Assembly (NCBI GenBank): GCA_025361085.1
Contig: JANYAX010000028.1
Span: 1 to 33,064, forward strand
Direction of reading: 5' to 3'
Source: Candidatus Nomurabacteria bacterium
Lineage (GTDB): Bacteria; Patescibacteriota; Minisyncoccia; Phycocordibacterales; UBA9973
DNA: 33,064 nt
The notes below the pieces were generated by a model. The model made no database searches and had not been told where the DNA came from. It saw only the letters and a program-made list of their open reading frames with translations. This document shows positions 14,342 to 23,281 of the stretch, piece by piece (the stretch's first letter is position 1; each line of letters begins with the position of its first letter). The position numbers were made by a program, and so were the translations under genes.

Positions 14342-15604
14342 TTATGAAATAATATTTTTCCCAAAATATTTCTGTAAAACTTCAGGTATTTTTATTGAGC
14401 CATCAGCTTGCTGAAAATTTTCTACAAGCGATACTAGAATTCTTGGAGTAGGAATGGCTGTACAATTGAGTGAGTGAGCATATCTTGATTTACCTTCCTC
14501 ATCCTTATAACGAATATTTAAACGTCGCGTCTGAAAATCATGAAAATATGACGCAGAAGAAATCTCACGATATTTGTCTTCCTTTGGAACCCAAAGTTCT
14601 ACATCATATTTTTTTACTTGCCCCATACCCAAGTCTCCCCCACAATTAACAACTGTTCGATAAGGAATACCAAGTGACTCGATAAATTCTTCAGTATTGC
14701 GATTTATCTCTTCATGAAAAGCGACGCTTTCTGAATGTGATGCTTTACATAAAATAACTTGCTCCATTTTATAAAATTCATGAACACGGATTAACCCTTT
14801 CACATCTTTACTATGGCTACCTACTTCACGCCTGTAACAAGGAGAAAAACCTAAATACTTTTTAGGCAACTCCTCGGCCTTTAAAATTTCATCTTGGTGA
14901 AATCCCATAATAGGAACCTCCGCTGTTCCAGAAAGAAAATCTCCATCTTGTGTTTTATATAAATCATCTTCACCCTGTGGCAGATAACCGGTTCCCATAA
15001 ATGTTTCTCTTCGAATTATTACCGGAGGAAGTATCGGAACAAATCCTTTTTGAGAAAAGAAATCTAGGGCATAATTCCAAATCGCCATCGAAAGTCGAGC
15101 TCCATCACCCAAGAGAAAGTACCCTCTGAAACCATGAACCTTGATACCACGTTCGAAATCAACCATCTTCAGATTGGTCATAATATCAAGATGGTCTTTT
15201 GCTTCAAAAGCAAATTTTGGCTTTTCTCCCCAAATTTTTATTTCTTGATTATCTTCATCACTATTTCCCTCTGGAACTGAAATATCGGGTATATTGGGGA
15301 TCTGAAGTATCAAAGATTGCCAAGTTACAATTGTGGAACGAAGTTCTTCTTCTTTTTCTTTCAATTCTTCTTTAATCAAACGCATTTCTTCAATCAATTG
15401 CTCTCGAGCCGCATCCGTCAGCGTGCCGCCCATAGAAACACTGGCTTTGTTCTGCTCACCACGTAGAGATTCAACACGAGAGAGTAATTCTAATCTTTTC
15501 TCGTCTGTGGAAAGAAGCCCGTCTATATCAACCTCAATGTGCTTTTTCTTAGCTCCTTCTTTAACAATATCTTTATTTTCACGTATGAATTTAATATCTA
15601 ACAT
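14342..15604 (-). CDS. serS: Seryl-tRNA synthetase
   Basis: A 420-residue class II synthetase charging tRNA-Ser. The N-terminal coiled-coil arm (about residues 30-100) is present. The catalytic domain has TGYLPQGEDDLYK, SGTAEVP, motif 2 CYRREVGSHSKDVKGLIRVHEF, the ELWVPKEDKYREISSAS loop, and a motif 3 region HSLNCTAIPTPRILVSLVENFQ. I choose the ATG at 15604 (MLDIKFIREN), the standard family start; a 12-codon extension covers the promoter. TATACT lies nine bases upstream, so the mRNA would have a very short leader. The gene leads the serS-ftsQ-dus-dnaX-flavoprotein run and diverges from dprA. Confidence 0.96.
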   Translation of the reverse strand: MLDIKFIRENKDIVKEGAKKKHIEVDIDGLLSTDEKRLELLSRVESLRGEQNKASVSMGGTLTDAAREQLIEEMRLIKEELKEKEEELRSTIVTWQSLILQIPNIPDISVPEGNSDEDNQEIKIWGEKPKFAFEAKDHLDIMTNLKMVDFERGIKVHGFRGYFLLGDGARLSMAIWNYALDFFSQKGFVPILPPVIIRRETFMGTGYLPQGEDDLYKTQDGDFLSGTAEVPIMGFHQDEILKAEELPKKYLGFSPCYRREVGSHSKDVKGLIRVHEFYKMEQVILCKASHSESVAFHEEINRNTEEFIESLGIPYRTVVNCGGDLGMGQVKKYDVELWVPKEDKYREISSASYFHDFQTRRLNIRYKDEEGKSRYAHSLNCTAIPTPRILVSLVENFQQADGSIKIPEVLQKYFGKNIIS

Positions 15605-15613
15605 AATGTATAC

Positions 15614-15636
15614 AGTATAATAAAAAATGATATAAT
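15614..15636. promoter_or_regulatory. Divergent promoter region of serS and dprA
   Basis: A minus-strand TATACT (15614-15619) serves serS and a plus-strand TATAAT (15631-15636) serves dprA. The dprA -10 is 31 bases before its ATG, so that transcript has a normal leader. Confidence 0.5.
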
Positions 15637-15667
15637 ACACAAATACTAAAAATTTTAATCACACATC

Positions 15668-16531
15668 ATGGAAGATATCTATAAATTAAAACCTGAACAA
15701 TTCCCGGAAGCCTTATTTGAGATTCCCCAACCACCAAAGACACTATATATACGTGGCAAGCTTCCAGACCCAGATTTAATTTATTTAGCAGTTGTTGGCT
15801 CTCGTAAATTTACTTCTTATGGGAGAGATGTTTGTCAAAAATTAATTTCTGGTCTAAAGGGTTATCCAATTGTTATTGTTTCTGGTCTTGCAATGGGTAT
15901 AGACAGCATCGCACACAAAGCTGCCCTGGAAAATAATCTTATCACAATGTCTTTCCCTGGATCAGGTCTCGACAATAGCGTTCTTTACCCGAGAGCCAAT
16001 ATTAAACTTGCAGAAGAGATTGTGAATAGCGGGGGTTGTCTTATTTCCGAATTTTTACCAAATGCCATTTCACAACTTTATTCATTCCCCCAAAGGAATC
16101 GCCTGATGGCCGGAATTTCAAAAGCTGTCTTAATTATTGAAGCTGAAGAAAAATCAGGAACACTTATCACTGCTCGCATGGCACTCGACTACAATCGCGA
16201 CGTCCTCGCGGTGCCTGGCTCAGCATTTTCTTCAAACTCAAATGGTACCAACTGGCTCATCAAACAAGGCGCCACACCTGTTACATCGAGTGAAGATGTT
16301 TTGATAGCGCTCGGATTTAATATTGAAAAACCAAAACTTTCAGAAAAAGAAAAATATGCTGATTGTAGTAAAGAAGAATTGAAAATTATCGGACTTCTTC
16401 GCGAACCAATAGAACGCGATGAACTAGTAAGAATTTCGGGAATGAAAATCGCTGAAGCAAACGCATTACTTTCAATTATGGAAATCAAAGACTTGATCAA
16501 AGAAGAATTAGGAGAGATTAGAAAAAATTAA
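15668..16531 (+). CDS. dprA: DNA-processing protein DprA (Smf)
   Basis: A 287-residue DprA, which binds single-stranded DNA and loads RecA during natural transformation. The Rossmann-like core is intact: VGSRKFTSYG, VSGLAMGIDSIAHKAAL, FPGSGLDNSVLYP, GGCLISEF, FPQRNRLMAGIS, EKSGTLITARMALDYNRDVLAVPGS, and NGTNWLIKQGA. The C-terminal winged helix follows (EELKIIGLLREPIERDELVRIS). The N-terminal SAM-like domain is reduced. In these small genomes DprA suggests DNA uptake from hosts or neighbours. It lies 47 bases upstream of topA. Confidence 0.95.
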   Translation: MEDIYKLKPEQFPEALFEIPQPPKTLYIRGKLPDPDLIYLAVVGSRKFTSYGRDVCQKLISGLKGYPIVIVSGLAMGIDSIAHKAALENNLITMSFPGSGLDNSVLYPRANIKLAEEIVNSGGCLISEFLPNAISQLYSFPQRNRLMAGISKAVLIIEAEEKSGTLITARMALDYNRDVLAVPGSAFSSNSNGTNWLIKQGATPVTSSEDVLIALGFNIEKPKLSEKEKYADCSKEELKIIGLLREPIERDELVRISGMKIAEANALLSIMEIKDLIKEELGEIRKN

Positions 16532-16539
16532 AATAAAAT

Positions 16540-16568
16540 TTGCATAAAAATATGTTTTCGTGTAATAC
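16540..16568 (+). promoter_or_regulatory. topA promoter
   Basis: TTGCAT (16540-16545), 17-base spacer, TAATAC (16563-16568), ten bases before the topA ATG. Confidence 0.55.
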
Positions 16569-16578
16569 TTAGCGGAGT

Positions 16579-18828
16579 ATGAAACTTTTAATTGTTGAAT
16601 CACCATCAAAAGCAAAAACTATCGAGAAATATTTGAACGGCGCATACACAGTGCGCGCGTCTGTCGGGCATATCAGAGATTTGCCAAAATCAAACAAAGA
16701 TGCGATTGATATACCTGCAGGATTTGTTCCTCGTTATGAAATATCAAAAGGAAAAGAAAAGGTTGTTCATGAGCTAAAATCACTTGGTGAAAAAGCGTCA
16801 GAGATAATGCTTGCGACCGACCCGGACCGTGAAGGTGAAGCAATCTCTTGGCACTTAAAAGAACTATTGGATGCTGATAAAAAAATAAAAGCCAAAATAA
16901 AAAGAGTAACTTTCCATGAAATTACGAAAGAGGCAGTCGAAGAAGCATTACAAAACCCACGCGATATTGACCAAGATTTAGTAAGGGCTCAAGAAGCACG
17001 TCGTGTGCTCGATAGACTTGTCGGATATGACCTATCGGGAATAATTTGGAAAAAGGTTCGTTACGGCTTATCGGCTGGGAGAGTTCAATCCCCTGCTCTC
17101 CGCATAATAATGGAACGTGAAAGAGAAATTCGCGCATTTGTTCCTGAAAAATATTTCACACTTGAAGGGATTTTTGATACGCAGAAAAAATCAAGAATAA
17201 CAATGTCTTGCGCAGAAGAACCACGAGATGAGAAACTGGTAGAAAAAATATTGGATTTAGGAAAAAAAGAAAAATGGTTTATTACAGATGTAAAAGCGAG
17301 CGAACAAAAACGCTCACCTCGTGCGCCTTTCACAACTTCGACACTTCAACAAACCGCCAGTTCAAGAATCGGTTTCTCCCCTTCACGAACAATGCAAACT
17401 GCTCAGAAACTTTATGAAGCAGGTTATATTACTTATATGCGTACAGATAGTACAAATTTATCTTTACAAGCCCAAAATCAAATATTGGGACTTGTCGAGA
17501 AAAAATATGGCAAAGAATATGCCGAGAAACATATTTATAAAACTAAATCAAAAAATGCCCAAGAAGCCCATGAAGCTATTCGCCCTACACACGTAGAACA
17601 AGAGCGCGCAGGCAGTACAGAAGACCAGAAAAAACTTTACAACCTCATTTGGGAGAGAGCTGTATCTTCTCAAATGTCAGATGCTAAATTATTAAAAACG
17701 AAAATCACTGCAAATATTGAAAGTAAGAAAATTCCAGATTTTTCTGCTAACGGTTCACGAGTATTGTTTTTGGGTTGGCTTACCTGTGACACAGGAGCCC
17801 GCGGAGAAGATGTTGAATTACCAAAAGTTGAAATCGGAGAAGAATTAAAACTTATTGATTTAACAAGTACCGAAAAATTCACTGAACCACCAAATCGCTA
17901 TAGCGAAGCTGGGTTGGTCAAAGAACTCGAATCTCGCGGTATTGGCCGACCTTCTACATACGCATCTATAATGAAAACAATCGAAGATCGTGGTTATGTC
18001 AGAAAAGAAGGGAGAACTCTATTACCCACAGATACTGGTGATGTGGTATCCTCGTTTCTTGAAGATAATTTCGCAAATTATATCAGTGACACATTCACAG
18101 CAGAAATGGAAGATGAACTCGACGAAATATCGAATGGTAAAAGAGAATATGTAAAAACATTAAAAGATTTCTACATCCCATTCCAAAAAGAAATAAAAGA
18201 AAAAGACAAATTGTCCAAAGCCACCAATATGGGCGAAGCACCTAGTGATATAAAATGCCCTAAATGTGAAAGCGATATGATTATAAAGCTCTCTCGTGGC
18301 GGTAAATTTTACTCATGCAATAAATATCCAGATTGTACTGGAGCTAGAACGATGGAAGGCAACGAACTCGAAGGACCAAAAGAAACAGGAGAAATGTGCC
18401 CACTTTGTGGCCTGCCTGCGCAGACAGGAGAAAGAAAGAAGAAAGTTCAAGGTGGTAAATTAGTTATTCGCGAGAGACGCGATGGCTCTGGAACTTTCAT
18501 ATCATGTTCTCGCTACCCAAAATGTAAATTCGTAAAACAAGACGAGGAAGAATTAAAAAGAAAAATGACCGATATCACCTGCCCTGTTTGTAATAAAGGC
18601 AAAATGATGGAACGCAAGGGACGATTTGGAATATTCTACTCATGTAGTAACTACCCTGATTGCAAAAATGCTATCAAAGCAAAACCAACCGGAAACACTT
18701 GTGACCTCTGTGGATCTCTCATGATGGAAGGCACAAAAACAATTCCAGAGCGATGCTCAAATAAAATGTGTAAGAATCATAATCCGCACAAATTAGGAAA
18801 CGACATCAAGAATAATAAGAAAAAATAA
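16579..18828 (+). CDS. topA: DNA topoisomerase I
   Basis: A 749-residue type IA topoisomerase that relaxes negative supercoils. The TOPRIM domain starts LLIVESPSKAKTIEKYL and has DPDREGEAISWH; the active-site Tyr is Y286 in YITYMRTDST; later core motifs include EAHEAIRPTH and GIGRPSTYASI. The C-terminus carries three zinc ribbons, beginning near CPKCESDM, CPLCGLPAQ and CPVCNKGK, and a fourth partial one (CDLCGSLM). Residues 612-617 (LPAQTG) inside the second ribbon come from an 18-bp palindrome, lengthening the knuckle between the cysteine pairs. Length is normal for the family. Confidence 0.97.
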   Translation: MKLLIVESPSKAKTIEKYLNGAYTVRASVGHIRDLPKSNKDAIDIPAGFVPRYEISKGKEKVVHELKSLGEKASEIMLATDPDREGEAISWHLKELLDADKKIKAKIKRVTFHEITKEAVEEALQNPRDIDQDLVRAQEARRVLDRLVGYDLSGIIWKKVRYGLSAGRVQSPALRIIMEREREIRAFVPEKYFTLEGIFDTQKKSRITMSCAEEPRDEKLVEKILDLGKKEKWFITDVKASEQKRSPRAPFTTSTLQQTASSRIGFSPSRTMQTAQKLYEAGYITYMRTDSTNLSLQAQNQILGLVEKKYGKEYAEKHIYKTKSKNAQEAHEAIRPTHVEQERAGSTEDQKKLYNLIWERAVSSQMSDAKLLKTKITANIESKKIPDFSANGSRVLFLGWLTCDTGARGEDVELPKVEIGEELKLIDLTSTEKFTEPPNRYSEAGLVKELESRGIGRPSTYASIMKTIEDRGYVRKEGRTLLPTDTGDVVSSFLEDNFANYISDTFTAEMEDELDEISNGKREYVKTLKDFYIPFQKEIKEKDKLSKATNMGEAPSDIKCPKCESDMIIKLSRGGKFYSCNKYPDCTGARTMEGNELEGPKETGEMCPLCGLPAQTGERKKKVQGGKLVIRERRDGSGTFISCSRYPKCKFVKQDEEELKRKMTDITCPVCNKGKMMERKGRFGIFYSCSNYPDCKNAIKAKPTGNTCDLCGSLMMEGTKTIPERCSNKMCKNHNPHKLGNDIKNNKKK
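18411..18428 (+). repeat. In-frame 18-bp palindrome, copy 4 (topA)
   Basis: CCTGCCTGCGCAGACAGG, one change from the consensus, encoding LPAQTG in the same frame as copies 1 and 3. It falls in a zinc-ribbon loop. Confidence 0.8.
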
Positions 18829-18849
18829 CCCACTTTCAAAAAAATATCA

Positions 18850-18870
18850 ATAAGCTATAATATAGCTTAT
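18850..18870 (+). promoter_or_regulatory. Palindrome over the -10 box and start codon of the RSH gene
   Basis: ATAAGCTAT (18850-18858) and ATAGCTTAT (18862-18870) form perfect 9-base arms around AAT. TATAAT (18856-18861) lies inside and the ATG begins at 18869, seven bases on. The site has the form of an operator, and the transcript would be leaderless. Confidence 0.55.
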
Positions 18871-20335
18871 GACTCCATCTGTTGAAAAAATAATCAGTCT
18901 TGTCTCAGATATTGATGAAAACGACAAAGCCCTTATAGAAAAGGCTTATAAATTTGCAGAAAAAGCGCACAAAGGTCAATTACGCAAAAGCGGTGACCCC
19001 TATTTCACTCATGTCGCAAATACCGCTCTCAATCTCGCTGATCTAGGGATGAAAGCAAAAACGATCTCCGCAGGACTACTTCACGATGTACTCGAAGATG
19101 CAGATATCACAGAAGAAGAATTGAAAAAAGAGTTCGGGGACGAAATAGTAGAACTTATCAAAGGGGTCACAAAATTAGGGAAAGTTAAATATCAAGGAGT
19201 TGAACGTAACGTCGAAAACCTAAGAAAATTTTTTATCTCTGTTGCAAAAGATTTGCGTGTTCTGGTTATTAAGCTTGCCGATCGTCTTCACAACATGGAG
19301 ACGCTCGAGCACGTCAGGCCTGATAAACAAAAAAGAATCGCGCTCGAGACTCTAGAGATCTACGCACCACTTGCTGATCGTTTATCAATGGGACGATTAA
19401 AAGGTAAGTTAGAAGATGCAGCCTTTAAATTCGCCTATCATAAAGAATATGAGGAGGTTAAAAAATTACTAACTGAAAAAAAGGGAGTTGAGGAAAAATA
19501 TTTGATTGAAGTAAAAGATACAATTACTAAAAAAATAAAGGAAGCAAAGATAAGAGGAACAAAGATAGATTCTAGACAAAAACATTTATACTCTCTTTGG
19601 AAAAAACTTCAAAAATATGAGATGGATATAAGTAAAGTCTACGATATCATCGCACTTCGAGTCATGGTAAATACAGTAGCAGATTGTTATCACGTACTCG
19701 GGTTAATTCACGGTGAGTGGACACCTGTTCCAAATCGATTCAAAGATTATATAGCCACCCCAAAAGCAAATGGGTATCAGAGTTTGCATACAACTATATT
19801 TACGGGAACAGGAGGAATCGCTGAAATACAAATAAGAACACATGAGATGCACGAAAAGGCCGAGAATGGTATCGCTGCTCACTATATATATAAAGAAGGT
19901 AAAATAGAAAAAGAAATACCTAAAGAATTCGAATGGGTGCAACAATTACATGATCTTAATCAACACGAAGATAGCCCTGAAAAATTCTTAGAAACTATAA
20001 AGATGGATTTTTTCAGTACAAGAGTGTTCGTCTTTACACCAAAAGGAGACATTGTCGATCTACCAGAAGATTCTAGCGTAGTCGATTTTGCTTATGCAAT
20101 TCACACTGACATAGGGAACCATATACAAGGAGCAAAAGTAAACGGTAAGAATGCACCACTAAACCATAAATTAAAAACAAATGACATCGTTGAAATACAA
20201 GTAAACAAAAACGCAAAACCATCCACTAAGTGGTTAAATTATGCGAAAACGACCCTAGCTCGTAAGCAGATAAACAACCATTTTAAAGAAGGTAATAGTC
20301 TTCTTTCCAAATTCTTATCTTTCGGGAAAAACTAA
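18869..20335 (+). CDS. RelA/SpoT homologue (RSH), bifunctional (p)ppGpp enzyme lacking the ACT domain
   Basis: A 488-residue RSH protein controlling the stringent response alarmone. The hydrolase HD domain has intact metal ligands (H48, H72-D73, and ADRLHNM further on) with the E76-D77 pair. The synthetase domain has SRQKHLYSLWKK, RFKDYIATPKANGYQSLHTT and EIQIRTHEMHEKAENGIAAH, so both activities look possible. A TGS domain follows (VFTPKGDIVDLPEDSSVVDFAYAIHTDIGNH). The protein stops soon after TGS and lacks the ~200-residue zinc-finger and ACT region of full-length Rel. A terminator separates it from parB. Confidence 0.95.
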   Translation: MTPSVEKIISLVSDIDENDKALIEKAYKFAEKAHKGQLRKSGDPYFTHVANTALNLADLGMKAKTISAGLLHDVLEDADITEEELKKEFGDEIVELIKGVTKLGKVKYQGVERNVENLRKFFISVAKDLRVLVIKLADRLHNMETLEHVRPDKQKRIALETLEIYAPLADRLSMGRLKGKLEDAAFKFAYHKEYEEVKKLLTEKKGVEEKYLIEVKDTITKKIKEAKIRGTKIDSRQKHLYSLWKKLQKYEMDISKVYDIIALRVMVNTVADCYHVLGLIHGEWTPVPNRFKDYIATPKANGYQSLHTTIFTGTGGIAEIQIRTHEMHEKAENGIAAHYIYKEGKIEKEIPKEFEWVQQLHDLNQHEDSPEKFLETIKMDFFSTRVFVFTPKGDIVDLPEDSSVVDFAYAIHTDIGNHIQGAKVNGKNAPLNHKLKTNDIVEIQVNKNAKPSTKWLNYAKTTLARKQINNHFKEGNSLLSKFLSFGKN

Positions 20336-20371
20336 AATTCCCCATAGGTCTTGCCTCTGGGGAATTTTAGT
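20331..20371. terminator. Bidirectional terminator between RSH gene and parB
   Basis: Perfect 13-base arms ACTAAAATTCCCC (20331-20343) and GGGGAATTTTAGT (20359-20371), flanked by A and T runs, between two convergent genes. Confidence 0.85.
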
Positions 20372-20376
20372 TTTAT

Positions 20377-21405
20377 TTAGATTGAGAAATTTTTTATATT
20401 GTAAAGATCAACTTCTTCTTCTGACCTTTTTATTTCTTCTTTCGTACGATCTTCATTCATATCGATCCCTTCTTCTGTCCCCATGCCATCAACCTCACTA
20501 TTGCTTTCTATTGACGAAACAATTTCTTCTTGTGGTTGGCTTGCAATGAATTTATCCAGCATGCTGTTTGGATTCCCATTTTCGTTCTTCTTGATTGAAT
20601 TAAGGATTGTATAAAGATCATCACTTGTAAAGAAGTCGATCGTTATATACCCGCCATTTTCTTTCTTCTCAATGTGAACACGTGTCCCTAGAGACTCTTG
20701 TAATTTTTCTTCCATTTCTGCTATTTCAGGATCTATCAAATATTCTTTTTTACGAACACGATCAAAAGCAATCTTTCTTGCCGCTTTTTCTGCATCACGG
20801 ACAGTCATTTTTTTGAAAACTATTTCTTTAAATAAAACCATTTGTTCTGCTGGCCTATCGATAAGCATCAGAATTGGCCTTGTATGACCTTCGCTTATTT
20901 TCCCGGCAGAAAGTGCATCAAGCATTTCTTGCGGTAACGCAAGAAGACGTAATGTATTTGAAACATATTCGCGACTCTTTCCTACTTTTGCCCCTATCTG
21001 TGTATGTGTAAATTTAAATTCTTCAACAAGACGCATAAAGGCTCGAGCACGCTCGACAGCATTCAAATCTTCACGTTGCAAGTTCTCAATAATCGCAAGT
21101 TCAAGCTTGGCCATACTGTCATCTCCTGTACGTATGATTACTGGTATCTGTTCAAGCCCGGCAATTTTGGAAGCACGTAGTCTGCGCTCACCTGCGATGA
21201 GCTCGTATTCTACTGCAATACCTCCATCTTCTTTTTGAATTTCCTCACGGGAAACAACAAGAGGCTGGAGAACCCCATACTGACGGATCGAGTCAGCCAA
21301 ATCACGAAGCCTGTCTTCGTCGAATTCACGTCGTGGCTGAAATGGATTTGGTTTAATTTTTTCTATATCTACCCAAAAAATTGAATTACTATAAAGCTGT
21401 GCCAT
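20377..21405 (-). CDS. parB: ParB/Spo0J chromosome partitioning protein
   Basis: A 342-residue ParB family protein that binds parS and, with ParA, segregates the chromosome. The CTPase domain starts VDIEKIKPNPFQPRREFDEDRL and has ELIAGERRLRASKIAGLEQIPV and AIIENLQREDLNAVERARAF. The helix-turn-helix follows (FTHTQIGAKVGKSREYVSNTLRLLALP). The C-terminal tail is acidic and low in complexity from about residue 300. No parA is in the window, and I see no canonical 16-bp parS. The gene is next to tRNA-Tyr, where the accessory block begins. Confidence 0.95.
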   Translation of the reverse strand: MAQLYSNSIFWVDIEKIKPNPFQPRREFDEDRLRDLADSIRQYGVLQPLVVSREEIQKEDGGIAVEYELIAGERRLRASKIAGLEQIPVIIRTGDDSMAKLELAIIENLQREDLNAVERARAFMRLVEEFKFTHTQIGAKVGKSREYVSNTLRLLALPQEMLDALSAGKISEGHTRPILMLIDRPAEQMVLFKEIVFKKMTVRDAEKAARKIAFDRVRKKEYLIDPEIAEMEEKLQESLGTRVHIEKKENGGYITIDFFTSDDLYTILNSIKKNENGNPNSMLDKFIASQPQEEIVSSIESNSEVDGMGTEEGIDMNEDRTKEEIKRSEEEVDLYNIKNFSI

Positions 21406-21442
21406 GCGTATATTCTATCACAAATTCTAGTTAAATTAAAAG

Positions 21443-21471
21443 TTGAAAAATATATCAAAAACATGTATACT
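21443..21471 (+). promoter_or_regulatory. tRNA-Tyr promoter
   Basis: TTGAAA (21443-21448), 17-base spacer, TATACT (21466-21471), 16 bases before the tRNA. Confidence 0.75.
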
Positions 21472-21487
21472 CCCTTTGTGCACAATT

Positions 21488-21571
21488 GCGTCGGTGGCAG
21501 AGTGGTCAATTGCATTTGACTGTAAATCAAACGCCCTTGCGGCTACGTAGGTTCGAATCCTACCCGGCGCA
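21488..21571 (+). tRNA. tRNA-Tyr(GTA)
   Basis: Cloverleaf with a long variable arm: acceptor GCGTCGG/CCGGCGC, anticodon stem TTTGA/TCAAA, loop CTGTAAA with anticodon GTA, T arm GTAGG/CCTAC with TTCGAAT, discriminator A. CCA is not encoded. The stop codon of the serine recombinase gene on the other strand lies in its T stem, which suggests an integration site. Confidence 0.95.
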
Positions 21572-23158
21572 CAACCTAGGACGAATTGGGTCAAAAGACT
21601 CAGTTCGTCCTTTTGATATAAGACTATCTTCTCGTTCCAACCGTTCTATTTCTGGCATAAGTTCTATTTCCCCTTCTTTGAGCTTTAAAAACCAAGAATG
21701 TAAGTCAATAAAGAGTTTTTTATCTTTTATTCTATGGTTCAAACCTAAGCTTGAAAAAATCTCTCTTTTTGTCTGAATATCACCATTTTCAAAAGCATCC
21801 CCCACACAGCACATAAAACTAACCACATCTTCTGTTAACTTTGTCCAATCTTTTATACGTCCCTCTGTTTCTAAAATTTTTATTTTATTTTTTTGTAACC
21901 CTTCCTCAATGTTTACTTTTTGTTTATTGTATTGATCTTTTGTTAATGTCCCATCAATTAAAAATTCCATAATGCGATCAAGCTTCTTTTGTAATTCAAG
22001 TATTTCTTTTTGCTGATTTTCGTAAATTTTTTGGTGAATAAGAGATTCATTTTTGTGCATTTCTGATAAAACTTCAAGGGCTAAATTATAAAACTTTTTA
22101 TTTATAGTTTTTTCCTTAAAAATTTTTAAAATTTTTTCTTCTAGATTCTCGGATGTTATTGGCTTCTCTTTGCAAGATATATACTTTTTTCTTTTTGTGC
22201 AATGATAATAGGTATGGTAATTGATAGTTCCATTTTTTAATATTTTGTGTTTTTTTGAGGCAGTAATTTGTGCTCCACAATTTTCACATGTCATAATACC
22301 AGTAAATGGAAATTCATGTTTTTGTGATCTTGGTCTACCTTTCTTACCCAAAAAAATCTGAGTTCTATCAAATTCATCCATTGTTATCATAGGAGTATGT
22401 TTACCTTGATATAATTGTCCTCCATACATGAAATTACCAGTGTAAAAAATATTAGTAAACATAATATACGCATAACTCTCAGAAATTGCTTTACCACCAA
22501 TTCTTTTTCTTTTTGGAGTATTTAAACCCCATTCATTAGTGGCCTTTCTTAACGTTTGTGGAATCGAATAATTTCCAGTGAGTAATAAGTCCCACATTTT
22601 ACGAACAATTAAAAATCTTTCTTCGTCTACAATAATTGTTTCGTTTCCTTTTTCATGAGTTTTTGAATTCAAATAGCCGATTGGTGGAATATTCGGAAAC
22701 CATCCCTTCTCGGCTTTTGATCTCATCCCTCTTTTTACATTTATAGATAAATCACGAATGTATTGACTAGACATTCCATTTTCAACAGACATAATTATTG
22801 CATTATCTTGTGGTAAATAATTCTTCTCTGGAGTTTTAATACAAAGTAATTTCTGTTTTTGTAAAAAATATTGAATGGCGCCACTATCAATTGCGTTACG
22901 AGATAATCTATCCATCTTCCAAACTAAAAGACCACTAATTTTACCTTGTTCAATTAGTTTTGAAAGTTTTATAAAGCCATCTCTCTTGTATGGCTCCTTA
23001 GCAGATTTTGCTTCAAATATAATTTCACTTATTTTTATACCTTCTCTTTTTGCTATAGCTTTCAGATTATTAATCTGATCATCAATAGACTGTATTTGCC
23101 TATCAGATGATTCCGTAGATTTCCTTGCATATATAGCCCATATTATATTTTTATCCAT
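21560..23158 (-). CDS. Large serine recombinase / integrase 1
   Basis: A 532-residue large serine recombinase. The catalytic domain has the nucleophile Ser14 in YARKSTES, then LVWKMDRLSRN and the helix E region SINVKRGMRSKAEKGWFP. The recombinase domain (IPPIGYLN, IFYTGNFMYGGQLYQGKH), a zinc ribbon (CENCGAQIT, then YHCTKRKKYISC), and a coiled coil (about residues 345-420) follow. Such enzymes integrate and excise mobile DNA at att sites. The last 15 or so codons cross the tRNA-Tyr terminator and the stop lies inside the tRNA, so the C-terminal tail was probably formed by integration. Upstream is a cluster of interlocked inverted repeats. Confidence 0.93.
   Translation of the reverse strand: MDKNIIWAIYARKSTESSDRQIQSIDDQINNLKAIAKREGIKISEIIFEAKSAKEPYKRDGFIKLSKLIEQGKISGLLVWKMDRLSRNAIDSGAIQYFLQKQKLLCIKTPEKNYLPQDNAIIMSVENGMSSQYIRDLSINVKRGMRSKAEKGWFPNIPPIGYLNSKTHEKGNETIIVDEERFLIVRKMWDLLLTGNYSIPQTLRKATNEWGLNTPKRKRIGGKAISESYAYIMFTNIFYTGNFMYGGQLYQGKHTPMITMDEFDRTQIFLGKKGRPRSQKHEFPFTGIMTCENCGAQITASKKHKILKNGTINYHTYYHCTKRKKYISCKEKPITSENLEEKILKIFKEKTINKKFYNLALEVLSEMHKNESLIHQKIYENQQKEILELQKKLDRIMEFLIDGTLTKDQYNKQKVNIEEGLQKNKIKILETEGRIKDWTKLTEDVVSFMCCVGDAFENGDIQTKREIFSSLGLNHRIKDKKLFIDLHSWFLKLKEGEIELMPEIERLEREDSLISKGRTESFDPIRPRLCAG
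21578..21614 (+). terminator. tRNA-Tyr terminator hairpin
   Basis: A 15-bp stem (21578-21592 with 21597-21611, two G-U pairs) with an AAAA loop and a T run, seven bases after tRNA-Tyr. It also codes for the last residues of the recombinase on the opposite strand. Confidence 0.8.
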
Positions 23159-23173
23159 ATATTTTTTGGTCCC

Positions 23174-23281
23174 AAAAAAGGGGCAACAGTTAAGACTTTA
23201 TAATCGCCAGACTACAAAATCACTATTACCCCTTTCTTGAATTCAAAAAAGATTAAAGTCTATTTTATTTTGTAGTCTGGC
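23174..23281. repeat. Three interlocked inverted repeats upstream of recombinase 1
   Basis: Three arms appear in order and then their partners in the same order: c 23176-23185 with c' 23227-23236 (AAAGGGGCAA, one mismatch), b 23194-23205 with b' 23251-23260 (GACTTTATAATC, two-base bulge), a 23206-23220 with a' 23267-23281 (GCCAGACTACAAAAT, perfect 15 bp). Only alternative or pseudoknotted folds can satisfy all three. It fills the gap 23159-23315, which has no gene. Candidate functions: autoregulatory leader, att site or recombinase binding region. Confidence 0.7.
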
